Assembly (NCBI GenBank): GCA_012845835.1
Contig: JABAKD010000009.1
Coordinates: 1,324 to 65,323, forward strand
Reading direction: 5' to 3'
Length of the DNA: 64,000 nt
Source: Undaria pinnatifida
Lineage: Eukaryota; Sar; Phaeophyceae; Laminariales; Alariaceae
The notes below the pieces were generated by a model that did not search any database, was not told the DNA's origin, and was given only the letters and a program-made list of their open reading frames with translations. The position numbers and the translations under genes are program-made. This document shows positions 11,535 to 22,531 of the stretch, piece by piece; the stretch's first letter is position 1, and every line of letters begins with the position of its first letter.

Positions 11535-12144
11535 TTGGGCAGATTAAACGTAGCACCGGAAGGGACACAGTATTTGGTTCTATACGAATCGGAGTAGGTG
11601 ATTCAATGTAACTCGTCGGTCTGTAAGACAGGAACAACAGGCACGCAATAAAAACCTAGACTATATAGCTATAGCAATGCTTAGCACCCTCGTCGATGTA
11701 AATATACAATATTGAGAACGCACTGAGCTCACACCGGCACGGGCAAGGCCATCATGAAATTGGCATGGGCATGCCCTTGAGTCTTTTTCTTAGTCTGGGG
11801 GGGGCGCGGACGGGGACGGATTGAATGGCATGCCCAAATAGTGACTTTTACATTTCGAGATTGTGCTGTTTGGGCCGATTTGTGAGAAAACTCCTCCAGG
11901 TTGACTATTCTTCATTGCTGTTTGGTACGTTGGAGTCAGAAGGGTATTATTGGCGCTGTAGCTGCCTCTCTGTTGTGGTACTGACACGGGCCCTGTTTTT
12001 GAGCGCGATAAACGCTTTCTCCTCAAATCTACAGCTTCAACACGCCATGGAAGCCACAAATATCGGTGTTTTTAGTCTTTTCAAATATAGTTTGAACACG
12101 AGACGGAAGCCGGCCTTGCCTGCAACGTCACTATTGGCTTGTTG

Positions 12145-12795
12145 TTAGAGATGCTGTTGACATAGCATTCCTGGTGCATTTCGAATACGGTGGCGATCTT
12201 TCAACAGCGTCGATTGATGAGTTGCGACGCTGCTCGGCTCTACAGTGTCGTGATATCGCTTGCCACAACTGATACTCTCTGGAAAAGCCAAACGGTTCCC
12301 CGACCTTCCGGTGCTGCCGTGAAAAGTGACGGTGTACTGGGCTGGCACATATTGGCGATTGTGAGACCCTCCCACTGTGCTGAGGATCCTCATTTGCTTT
12401 TGTTCCCCTAGTGTATTACCTCCATTGGTAACGACGATGTTGGCAACGATATAGATAGCCATGGACAATGACAAAACAGGACGAACGTGCGTAGACGCCA
12501 GCCCCATTTGTTGAGGTTCCCCCCTCGAGCACCAGAGGCTGAGCGTAGTTCGTTTGCACACCGTTAATGCGCCCGATGCGCTCCCGGCGTCGGCAACATC
12601 GTTTGAAAAGTTGGCGATAGGCGAAGTTGACCCAGTGACAGTCAACATCTTATGTACACAAACTTCGATTGTCTCGGCGACAAACAATCTGCGATCCAAA
12701 TTAGGTAAAATACTCCTTGACCAGCGCAGTTTATCATTGTCATCAATATTTGTACGTCGAAAATTGTGGCCACGTTCATAGAAATGGCAGAACAC
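12145..12795 (-). CDS. Hypothetical 216-codon frame
   Basis: This is the longest non-repetitive, non-transposon frame in the left third of the window. Its composition is unbiased, with a Ser/Thr/Gly-rich middle, a short hydrophobic stretch (MAIYIVANIVV) near residue 110, and no motif I know. An overlapping minus-strand frame continues upstream to 12980. Random sequence of this length would yield a frame this long only occasionally, so it may be an exon or relic. No function is proposed. The flanks 11,535-12,140 and 12,800-13,057 show nothing recognisable. Confidence 0.25.
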   Translation of the reverse strand: MFCHFYERGHNFRRTNIDDNDKLRWSRSILPNLDRRLFVAETIEVCVHKMLTVTGSTSPIANFSNDVADAGSASGALTVCKRTTLSLWCSRGEPQQMGLASTHVRPVLSLSMAIYIVANIVVTNGGNTLGEQKQMRILSTVGGSHNRQYVPAQYTVTFHGSTGRSGNRLAFPESISCGKRYHDTVEPSSVATHQSTLLKDRHRIRNAPGMLCQQHL

Positions 12796-13057
12796 ACGCC
12801 TGAGTTCCCCTTTCGACGGAAAGTGGCAAACAGTGCTAGCCTCGCCGCCACGACAGGGAGAAAGGCATGCCTCGTCATGCGGCTCAAAACGATGGAAGTA
12901 TGAAAATGACAGAAAGCAGCGAAGTCAGAGAGTACCTCGCCAACAACACACGCATGATACGTGATATGTTGCCCTACCAAAAAGGTAAAGAAAGGTGATG
13001 CCCACTAACCACAAGTTGGGGTGATCATGTGTTGAATTCACCTCGTGTCATCAGAAG

Positions 13058-13190
13058 TGCATAAAAAACGTATTTATTTTCATTGGCGGGTTTGAGCCAC
13101 TTCACCACTTCACCACCTTACGACATCACCCCTACACCACTCGCACGAGTGAATCTGTACGTCACAAACACAAAATACGTTTTTTATGCA
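13058..13190. mobile_element. Short MITE-like element, copy 1
   Basis: It is bounded by perfect 18-bp inverted repeats, TGCATAAAAAACGTATTT at 13058-13075 and its complement at 13173-13190. The 133-bp interior shares GTTTGAGCCACT and CACTCGCACGA with the element at 15209-15465, so the two are related. It has no coding capacity. No clear target duplication is seen. Confidence 0.6.
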
Positions 13191-13503
13191 ATATGATACT
13201 TTTGGCACAGCGTGTAGCTCACTATTCCATTCGCGTATTCATATCGCGAAGTATCAAAAACACGGAACCTTGAAATCGTCAAACAACGGGGGTGACTGTT
13301 GAAGCCCTTTAAGGCACACTCATCCCGAGCTACTGCAAATAAAGCACCCAAACGGCCCCCCCCCATACTGTGGACTGCCCACCCATGGGCCCAGAAACGC
13401 AAGTAGTTGCAGAATACTATGCCGTCATGGTTACTTGTCAGGGCGACAGGGAAATACTCGGGTAAGAATCTGAAGAACAAACACAACACACCAACACACG
13501 AAC

Positions 13504-14405
13504 CTACGCACGAACAAACAAACAAACAAACAAACAAACAACAAACAAACAAACAACAACAAACAAACAACAAACAAACAAACAAACAACAAACAAACAA
13601 ACAAACAAACAAACAAACAAACAAACAAACAAGCAAACAAACAAACAAACAAAAAAAAACAAACAAACAAACAAACAAACAAACAAACAAACAAACAAAC
13701 AACAAACCAACAACAACAAACAAACAACAAAAAACTAAAAACAAACATACAAACAAACAAACACACAAACAAACAAACAAACAACAACAAACAAACAAAC
13801 AAACAAACACACAAACAAACAAACAAACAAACAACACAAACAAACAAACAAACAAACAAACAAACAACAAACAAACAAACAAACAAACACAACCAACAAA
13901 CAAACAACACAAACAAACAAACAAACCAACAAACAAACAAACAAACAAACAAACAAACAAACAACAAACAAACAAACAAACAAACAACAAACAAACAAAC
14001 AAACAAACAAACAAACAAACAAACAAACAAACAAACAAACAAACAAACAAACAAACAAACAAACAAACAACAAACAAACAAACAACAACAAACAAACAAC
14101 AAACAAACAAACAAACAAACAAACACAACAAACAAACAACAACAAACAAACAAACAAAAAACAACAAACAAACAAACAAACAAACAAACAAACAAACAAA
14201 CAAACAACAACAAACAACAAACAAACAACAACAAACAACAAACAAACAAACAAACAACAACAACAACAAACAAAAACAAACAACAAACAAACAAAAACAA
14301 ACAAACAACACAACAAACAAACACAACAACAACAAACAAACAAATAAACAACAAACAACAAACAACAACATACACACCAACCCACACACCAACCCACACA
14401 CACCA
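13504..14405. repeat. Very long (AAAC)n microsatellite
   Basis: The tract consists almost wholly of AAAC units with occasional AAC and AAAAC variants and a CCAACCCACACA tail. All long frames across it (polar TNKQ repeats on plus, CLFV repeats on minus) are artefacts of the repeat. Confidence 0.97.
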
Positions 14406-14867
14406 TCGCCGACGACAGAGGGTATCGACATGGACGCGGATAAGAAAGCCGTGCCGGTGAGTTTGCCTGCTCCAGTAAAACTCGCTCACGGGAGACGCGT
14501 ACAAGTTGCCGGCGGAGACGTTCAAAGCCGTCGACCGTTTCCCGGTGCCAGCCGATTTTTCGGAGAGAAGGGACGCATGAAACCTTGTCTATGTAGTCGA
14601 TTGGCGTGTACGCCGAAACGATCGACGAGAAACGCGCCCTGCCGATAATTCAAAGGGTACCTTGAAGAAAAATAGCTAAATAAAAGAACCAACTTGAATT
14701 AAATTCAATTTTGTACCTCAGCGGGTACCCCCGGCCAATACCGGATTCGCTCTGTACAATTACCGCCAGTTTCTGTCCAGTTAATGTACCTAAGCGCAAG
14801 TGTGGACCGATAGATTGTCAGTAGTATATACCGCCGGCACTGCCGCTATATGTAATCAAGTGTGTGC

Positions 14868-15205
14868 TGGTACCGGTACCGGACACTTCGGTACGTTCGC
14901 TACGACATCAATACCGGTATCGAAAACTTCGATAGGTTGGGTACAATATCTATTCCGGCACCGGAAACTTCAGTATATATGGTATGACATCAATACCGAC
15001 ACTGGTGGTACCGTTAACTTGAGTAATTCAGTACGACATTAATATCGGTGCCAACGGTACTGGTACATACTTTCGTACGAGGGCCGGACACATCGACAAC
15101 TTGGGTACACCTCCATTACCGGTACCGGACATTTGGGTATGTTCGGTACGACGTCAATACCGGTACCAGATACTACCGTAAGTTGGGTACAACATCTATA
15201 TTTGA
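14868..15205. repeat. GGTACC-rich degenerate minisatellite
   Basis: Units of about 45 and 90 bp alternate, carrying ACCGGTACCGGACACTTCGG, GGTACGTTCG-TACGACATCAAT and TTGGGTACAA-ATCTAT. Each unit is rich in short palindromes (GGTACC, ACCGGT, TACCGGTA). There are about seven half-units with notable divergence. No coding frame is credible. Confidence 0.75.
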
Positions 15206-15208
15206 CCT

Positions 15209-15465
15209 AGGCTACGGTAGGGGATCCCCTTTTGGGCCTTTTATTTCAGTGGCTAGGGGTCACTCGCGCGAGTAACCCCTTTGTTTCTATGCATTCTCAC
15301 GTTTTCTTTATGTTTTACGTTGACGAAATCAATCCGCAATGCAAAGGTGATCTAAGCTGCGCCAAACCAAGTGCCTAAACCATCTTCATCCGTAGGGTAC
15401 AGAGCCAATCGTGCGAGTGGCTCAAACACACCAGTGAAAACGGGGGTACCCCCCCTACCGTAGCC
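15209..15465. mobile_element. MITE-like element, copy 2
   Basis: Its ends are inverted: AGGCTACGGTAGGGG at 15209-15223 and its complement near 15451-15465. Weaker inverted similarity continues inward through TTTCAGTGG and CACTCGC-CGA. It shares internal blocks with 13058-13190. The outer ends differ between the two copies, so one of them may be a deletion derivative. It abuts the GGTACC minisatellite. Confidence 0.6.
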
Positions 15466-15469
15466 TTGT

Positions 15470-18400
15470 TCATTTATTTATGTACAGGTACCGAGAACCG
15501 TACCGTACCGAACGCACCCTTGCAATATATTACGAAAGATCAAGTTGTGTTCTTCACCTTTAGTTTATATTTTTACGCATGCATCTACATCTGGCACAAC
15601 CAGTGCAACCAGCGTCCGTTCCAGTGCGTTGTTTCCACACAAATACCTATTTTCCCTTATGTACATCGAGCACATCCCATATCCGTACCGATTCCTCCAC
15701 GAAAGACAAGCTATCATATGTGCCCACAAACTTCCAAGACAGATAGAGGTCGCCAATTGAGCAGGTGTGCTTTGTGATTTGGCCATGAAATGCCAACCTC
15801 AATAAACCAACACGTATCCCATAAAGAAAATGCAAGCCAGCTTACCACACTAATTGGGGTAACGACTACCTACACTGATTGGGTGTTGGGCGAACATAAA
15901 CATATTTTAGGAAAGACCGAAAAACACCAAAAAAACAAATAACAATCGGAAAGAAAGTTAATAAAGGAAATAAAGAATATTATGAAAAGGACGGCTCGAC
16001 GAAATATAAAAACAAAACGCCGAACATCAACCAGTAAGGGCCAGTTTGAACGATGAACATAACAATCGAAAACCACTTTCTTCCTACCGCGGAAACGATG
16101 TCTTGTCCTTCAAACATGATGTAGGAAATAGGAAATAACACAGTAAGTCACACAATGCCCTGCTGGTGAACACCGACGAGAGTAGGCGAGGACGACGGCT
16201 TCTGTCGTCGCGTGCGCCGCCCCCAGTATCTCCCATATTCCGGCCGCCCAGGCTATATGTAGGAAGCTGCCACCCGCAGGGTCTCTTGGGTGGGCGGAGG
16301 TGCATCGAAACAACGCGCGCGGAGCAGATATAACGAAGAAGCTATCTATCTCTCACGCCATTACTCGTATAAATTTTTCTTGTTGGGGTGGTTTTAGTTC
16401 GGCTTGGCCGAGCGAGCTGGGGTTGAGAAACTAGAATCGCGGCCTCGATAATCGTTCTTGAGGCGTCATCGCCCGGGGGGGTACGATATTCTATGCTTCG
16501 TAGGCGTGGACGCGCTCATTGCCCCGTTCACCGCTTTTCGAGCTTTGTGTTTAATGTTCTTGATAGTGGTGGTCGAAAACAGCCCAAACCCACTCTAGGC
16601 TGGCCTGGGTGTATTTTGTCCGACCGCATAAGTGCCACGTCAAGTTGGGCCAAAAGTATTCGAAGAAGTTTGTGTTTTTTTTCCACCCGTCTAAATGCAA
16701 TTTCATGATAACTGCCGAAATAGTTTTTTTGGCTGCTTTCGCGTAAATACTACTTGTTGCTCATCAGACCAAGCGAAGATGCGTGGTGCTGTGGAGTGGA
16801 ACATTCTCCTATACATTTTTGACTTTTGACCAAAGCTACTCGAACTGCGGTACCATATTGATATCATATGGGGATCAATACAATTGGTTTTTTTTTTCAA
16901 GTGGCTCCGCCCGGGTGTCATTCCACCGAGAGCGATCCCCCTGGTCGTTCGCGGTCCTAAATTACGAGCTGTTTTGCCTTGCCGTTGGAATTGTTAGATT
17001 CACTTCGCAAAATTATATCCCTGAATACAGTTTCCTCTGATAGATACACAGAGGCACGCGTGCGAGTGAGTGGTTTTCATTTACAGTTACGAGTAAAACA
17101 GGGTCCCCCCCATACCTCTGGTTATCCGATATGTACATGGTTACAAGGTTTCTGCATATCACGACGCAACGCTGAGTGAAACGATCCCAATATGTTGACC
17201 GAAAAAATGAACCGGTTTAAATAGCACATTAGATTCTGGCTCGCTGGGCTCGCGCCCGCTACGTGTTCGCAAAAACGCGACTTAAGTATTGGCTGCTATC
17301 ATACGTTGAAACTCGACGACAGCAATTTGATTCGCCCTGCATTCAAATCACTCTCTGTGAAATATGATCGTATGGATGATGTGAAAGTGTGACAACGAGT
17401 ACATGTATGTATGTGCTGAGAGAAGAGTTATCAAGCAGAGTAGAGGAATGGCCTATGATACGTCGCACCACATTTGACGTCGAGGTTGTTATCTTGATGG
17501 GTGTTGACCGCAGCCGGAGGAATGATCATATCTAGACAACATCATGCGCCAAACGAAACAACGCCTGATACTGCTGAGGCTCTCACTACGAGCTGAACGT
17601 AACACACCTATACGAACATGATCAAACGAACGCTATTTGCAACTATTGAACGTATGCTCTTTGCCATGAACGCTCTAAAGGTTGCTCGCTTGTTCGACTT
17701 CTCACACATACTATTATCGGCATTTTTGTCCTGGGCGACGAATGCTCTTCTCGATCACTGCTCTTTGTGAGAAACGACGCTGGCGCTGCAAACGAATCGT
17801 TTGGTCACCGCCGTGTGCGAGGCTCCATAATCCCCAACCTCCTCCAACAACTGCGTTTTGTTGTCGAAAGTCACCCTCACTAGATGTAAGAGCTCTCTAT
17901 CGGGCACGTTTTTTCTTCGTCACGACGGCAGAAGAGTCGCCAACTGTTTGTTGGGCGAGCTTGCCCATCGTGTTTGGCCGAGTTATCCGCTCTCTCTCTT
18001 GACGGCCGCTACGCTCAGCGCAGTGGGCAGGTTCGATATATTTCGCTGCACCTCTCTGCTCTTTCCCCCACACGCCATACAACATACCTCCTCCACGCTG
18101 TGCGCCCGGTACCCGTGATTGGGGAAAGATACTTTCCCGGACTTCATTTTGGAGACGGCACATCCATCGCGCGCATCGCACGACGTAGAGTGCACCGAGT
18201 GCTGTCTTCTGTTGTTGTAAGGTAGTTGCCACATCAATGGACTGGTCTCCGAGGTGCCCGCATTGTATTTTACCCATCGTACTTGTAAGCACTGGAGTAT
18301 TGCTGTAGTACATACTGTACGAGGAGTTGTCATGTGCCGTAGAAGGCGATTCGCCTTAAAAGGGCTCCAAGTCGTGCCAAGGCGTTTGAGATCACCATGC

Positions 18401-18680
18401 ATGCCTTATGCTCGAGTTTGGCCGGCCAAATCACTGCTAAGAGTGGATTGGCCATTTGCCCCGTTTAATCTAAATTATTTCTGGGTTTGATGTTTAGACA
18501 CGATGCTCATCATGAACGAACCCACACACTGAACGCCGGCCTTGTACTATAAAAATATCTCGTATATGTGAGGGCATGCGGCGTTTATCAGCTGTCTGGG
18601 CTGGTGTACGCCCGTAGGCTCGATTTCGGATTACCAGATGACGACACAGCCTAGATAGTATTATACTCCGGATATAAATT
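15470..18680. other. Region without a recognised gene
   Basis: It contains only short overlapping frames. The densest cluster is at 17,682-18,402, where frames of 106-139 codons exist on both strands; the minus-strand pair at 17,897-18,402 looks the least random. I recognise no motif, RNA gene or terminal repeat. Confidence 0.45.
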
Positions 18681-18683
18681 ACA

Positions 18684-20330
18684 ATACTCTCCAGCTGTGA
18701 GATCGAATATTACGTCGAAACTCATATTTGCAAGCTGTGCGTGATACTACGATCGCGCGTAATACAGGTTGTGTGTCTTCATGAAGAATACAGGTCGGCG
18801 ACTCCCCTTGCAACTACAGTGTAGCTATCAGGGTCAACAGGGTTATGTTAGGCAGTCTGTGCGCGGAAACAATACTACCCGTTTCTGAGGGGACAAAATC
18901 TGACAGCTGTGGAAGAAAATGCATCAGTCTATCAAGTTAAGACTGTAAGTCGAAAAACCGGTGAGGGGAGGGCGGAGGTTTGAAGGACGTGGGGGCCTGA
19001 TTTTGATCAAAAGCGGGGCGGGAGGGGGGAGAGGGGGGTTGGGCAGGTCAATTTGTGCGTGGAAACTAACAATCCTTCTTGTGGGGGAGGGGGGGGAAAA
19101 TGTGCCGGGGGCGGTGAGGGGCGGAGGGGGAAGGGCTTTAGGTCGCATATATGTAGGGGTTTGCAATACGCATGGTGCTAGGTCTAGGCGATGGTGCGGG
19201 TGGTGGGGAAGGCGGGGCGTTAGGGGCGAGGGTAGGTGGGAGTTGCAGCCGCGGCATGGACGGCTCTTTAACGTCAACGAGGCGATATCCAGGGCGTGGA
19301 AGTGTTTATTACTCTGGCGGATTTCGATATTACGTTGGGCGTTTAAGCAGAGAAATCGAGAAAAAGAAAAAAAGAAAAAAAGGAGGCGGGGGGGAGGGGG
19401 GGAAGGGTTTTCAAGACGTTCAGGTCACATATAATACTTAACATACACTCCAGCTATGAGATCAAGAATTCGGTGGACACTGATCTTCGCAACATTGCGT
19501 GTGATCCTCCGATCGCGCGTATTACATATATGTAGGACTGGCTATACGCGCGGTGCTGTGTCTAGGCGATCGTGCGGGGTGTGGGGAAAGAGGGGCGTTG
19601 GAGAGGGGAGGAGTATGAATGAAAGCTACGTCAATGGTTGCTAGAAAGATAATGACGTGATATCAATTGCTTACATTGTTTATGACTTCGGCCGATTTCA
19701 ATTGTAAGTGGGGCGTTTGAACGAACTGGGCGGTGAACAAAAGAGGGGGGGAGGGGGTGGGGCGGAGGGCGGAGATGAGTTGGATATACGGCATGGATAG
19801 CTAGATGGATAATGAGATGCTATCAGCTGGCTGTAGTGTTTACTACTATGGTACATTTTGATTTCAGGTGGGGTGTTTAAACAAGAGGGATCGGGGCGGG
19901 GGGGGGGGGGGGGGACTTTAATATGTGCGCGGAAACTTAGACCCTCTAAAGGGCGAATGTGACGGTTGCAGCAAGAAGACACCCCTTTATATCACTCGCC
20001 TGGTAATATATATATATATTATTCCAGAAGGCTTGATGTTACATGTAGTATGCAACCCAGTTCTTAGGTGTAGTATACAACGTGTTAAAATATTCATAAT
20101 TTGTTATTAGACATATATCGAAAGGAAGAATATCTCAATCGATAGGTACAATAATGTACATACCATTATTTTCTGGCATCACCAAATTATAAAAAAGAGA
20201 TACATATGGCTAAATACAACAGGCGAGGTGACGTGGTCATGCAATGTCACCGCCAATGAGAACGAAAGGGAGAATGCGAATCGTTATTGTTTTGAAAGGA
20301 ACGCTTAGTGTACACGCGCTCAATTACGTT
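18684..20330 (+). repeat. G-tract modular repeat family, copy A
   Basis: It aligns in order with copy B at 31.37-34.41 kb: a start block CCAGCTGTGAGATCGA, a CGACTCCCCTTGCAACTACA block, GTGCGCGGAAAC, and ACCGGTGAGGGGAGGGCGGA. Next come two internal units containing GGTGCTAGGTCTAGGCGAT, then a GTGACGGTTG-AGCAAGAAGACA-CCC block and an end block CACGCGCTCAATTAC. Long G runs separate the modules. There is no coding capacity. The family also appears at 60.54-60.86 kb (inverted) and at 63.67 kb onward. Confidence 0.8.
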
Positions 20331-20760
20331 ACTTCGTTAGTCATGCTTCGCTCGGCATATGTTGGGAGGCGATCATGCAAGCGATATGTACGGAATACCC
20401 TACGTAATAAGTTGGTAGTGCGGTTTACCGCAATTTTAACATATCTGTCTGCACCTCTTCTTCACACTATTATTGTTTCACGTATACGATTTACGCCTGT
20501 GATTTTTGCCGTGCCGATGTGGGGCTCTGAAGTCGCCAACCCAGAGATACATCTTACGAATACACCAAGCGAGGAGACGTGGCCATGCGATGTCACCACT
20601 ATCGAACGCGAGGGCGACTATACTTTGTTAGGCATGTGCTACTGCGTTTGGTACTGGTTGTCAGGCGATCACGCAAACGGCCGGAGGCACGAAATAACTT
20701 GCGTAATAGGTTTGTGGTGTGGTCTACCACAGTGTTAACAAAATATATGATCAAGGAAAC
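20228..20760 (+). repeat. Imperfect tandem duplication, about 340-bp unit
   Basis: A block starting GTGACGTGGTCATGCAATGTCACC (shown here as a degraded copy of GAGACGTGGCCATGCGATGTCACC) recurs near 20,573. The two arms share GGCGATCACGCAA and GTAATAGGTTTG-GTG-GGT-TACC. The first unit overlaps the end of copy A, so the duplication probably involves the repeat family's edge. Confidence 0.55.
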
Positions 20761-20780
20761 GAACGCCGCGTTTAGGTGAG

Positions 20781-21590
20781 CCTGTAAGAGCCGAGCTCCA
20801 AAGTCAGAAAGAGAAGAGAAGACAGATAATGATGATGGTCGGTGACTCCAAGCCGATACCTTAATTGATGATTAGACTAATTTGCTCGGCAGATGAGAGC
20901 TGATGGTGGTGAGCGAAGAGGAATGACCACATGATGAGGGGGGTACATGGGGGCTGCGCTTCTCGTAGCTCAAACACAAGACACTCTCAGTATCCGGTAC
21001 GAATGAAAAGAAAAGCTATGACCCCAAGAAACGAAATACCCCAATACAAGATCGTACAGCTTTGTCGCTGAACAACTCGAATATCAAGGTATGTGATCAT
21101 GACCATACGTAGACAATCTTCTCACATCGGCAACAACTCCTGTCTTAAATGTCTTGCTACGGTCCCAGAATAAATACCTTAGACTTTTCTTCTCAACGTG
21201 TACGAATACGTACTGAATGTACCAGGTACCTGGGTATGATTAGCCTGTAAACTGCTGTGTGCATCATGAATCCAAGATTTTCTGCTGAGATCGTGCTCGA
21301 TACGTACTGCCGTGGGATAAACGACAACTAGTAGACTGAACTGCCTGGTGTACTAGCAACTTGCAATGTATACAAGATACCAAGTACCGACATGATCGTT
21401 ACTGCAAAGTACCATCTCTAACAATTCTATTGTACAACTCCGTAGTCTAAATATTTTTTCCAAGTGATGTAACCAAATTATCCCTCAAAGTATGGCTTCA
21501 ACAAATCAAGAGAAGACCAGGACTATTTTTAATGAAAAACGGAAAAAGAAACAAGCCGTCGTCCCGTTTGGTCACCTCTTTACGAACATA
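20781..21590. other. Unassigned spacer
   Basis: I see no gene, repeat or structured element in this AT-balanced stretch. Confidence 0.5.
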
Positions 21591-21591
21591 T

Positions 21592-21790
21592 GCGTGTTCA
21601 TCAATATCATGGTGTTCCCCCGCCCTGCGGGGGAGGGTGGGGGGGTGCAAACTGACGGCTCACCCTCGTCCGGTTTTCCTTTCCCCCTTATCCCTCCCCG
21701 TCCCTCTTCCAGCTATTGTACGCGGCTGGCCTGCCCCCCTACCGGACAGATAACCTCAACAACCAAAGCCCCTCCCCCCCGAAGGAACAC
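21592..21790 (+). repeat. Direct repeat, first copy
   Basis: It shares ATATGCGTGTTCAT, ATCATGGTGTTC-CCCG, ACTGACGGCTCACCCTCGTC and ACAGATAACCTCAACAACC in order with 22222-22410, about 630 bp away. It forms the left edge of the C-rich block. Confidence 0.8.
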
Positions 21791-21896
21791 ACACCGGAAG
21801 ATACAGGAATCAATACCTGCCCTTCCTTCATTCTCTCCTCTCGCCCCCCCCCCTCCCTCCGCTTTAGCCCTCTTGCTCGTAAAGCAATCGGGTGGG

Positions 21897-22135
21897 AGGG
21901 TGGGAGATTGCGATTTGTGTCTCCCCGTGCAACCTCTGAACCCCTATGCTCCTGCCGACGTCTTCTCCCTACTGCTACTGCTGCTGCTGTCGCTGGTGCG
22001 TGGGCGCTACTCCCTTTTTCCTCTACCGGTTGTTGTGTCCGATACTCGCTGCTGGTGTGCTGCTGGTGTGCTACGTTGTTGCTGCTGAGGTCCTCATATT
22101 TCCCCGCTATTCCACCCTTGGAACCATCCCCCCCC
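21897..22135 (+). repeat. Direct repeat shared with 28.65-28.89 kb
   Basis: The segment has CTGCCGACGTCTTC, CTACTGCTACTGCTGCTGCT, TTGTTGTGTCCGATACTCGC and CCCGCTATTCCACCC-TGGAACCA in order. The same order recurs 6.75 kb away, at 28653-28890. The two copies bracket the C-rich array like the arms of a large element. Confidence 0.8.
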
Positions 22136-22221
22136 TATACTACACGGTTCTCCGATATTCCCTTTTCGTTCCGCCAATCTCCAGACTACTCCGACATTCT
22201 TACATTTTGGTCTCCTCTTCA

Positions 22222-22410
22222 CAAAAATATGCGTGTTCATTAGTATCATGGTGTTCTCCCGTCCCGCGGGGCAAGGTGGGGGGGTGGAAACTGACGGCTC
22301 ACCCTCGTCCGATTTTTCTTGCCCCCCTCTCCCTCCCCCGCTCCCTCTCCCCGCTATTGTACGCGGATGACCTGCCCCCTTACCCGACAGATAACCTCAA
22401 CAACCGGAAG
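22222..22410 (+). repeat. Direct repeat, second copy
   Basis: This is the partner of 21592-21790, with point differences and small length changes in its C runs. Confidence 0.8.
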
Positions 22411-22465
22411 CCCATTGGAAGTCGCGTTTTACGCCCGCGCCTACCTTTTTGTACCGTCGCCCCCG

Positions 22466-22495
<30 letters not shown>
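22466..22495. repeat. Homopolymer run of about 30 C
   Basis: An almost uninterrupted C run lies in the C-rich block. Exact length in the source genome is uncertain because such runs are hard to sequence. The opposite strand could form a G-quadruplex. Confidence 0.85.
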
Positions 22496-22496
<1 letters not shown>

Positions 22497-22531
22497 CATC
22501 TCGTCCCTTGCCCCGGCTGTCTGCCTGTCGC

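Noticed and set aside
13184-14648. Frames of 415, 413 and 364 codons across the (AAAC)n tract
   Set aside because: The translations are only TNKQ or CLFV repeats, because a tetranucleotide repeat without T or G lacks stops in several frames. There is no unique protein sequence of useful length.
17682-18490. Cluster of frames on both strands as a gene
   Set aside because: Six overlapping frames compete, none with a motif. I cannot choose one on evidence.
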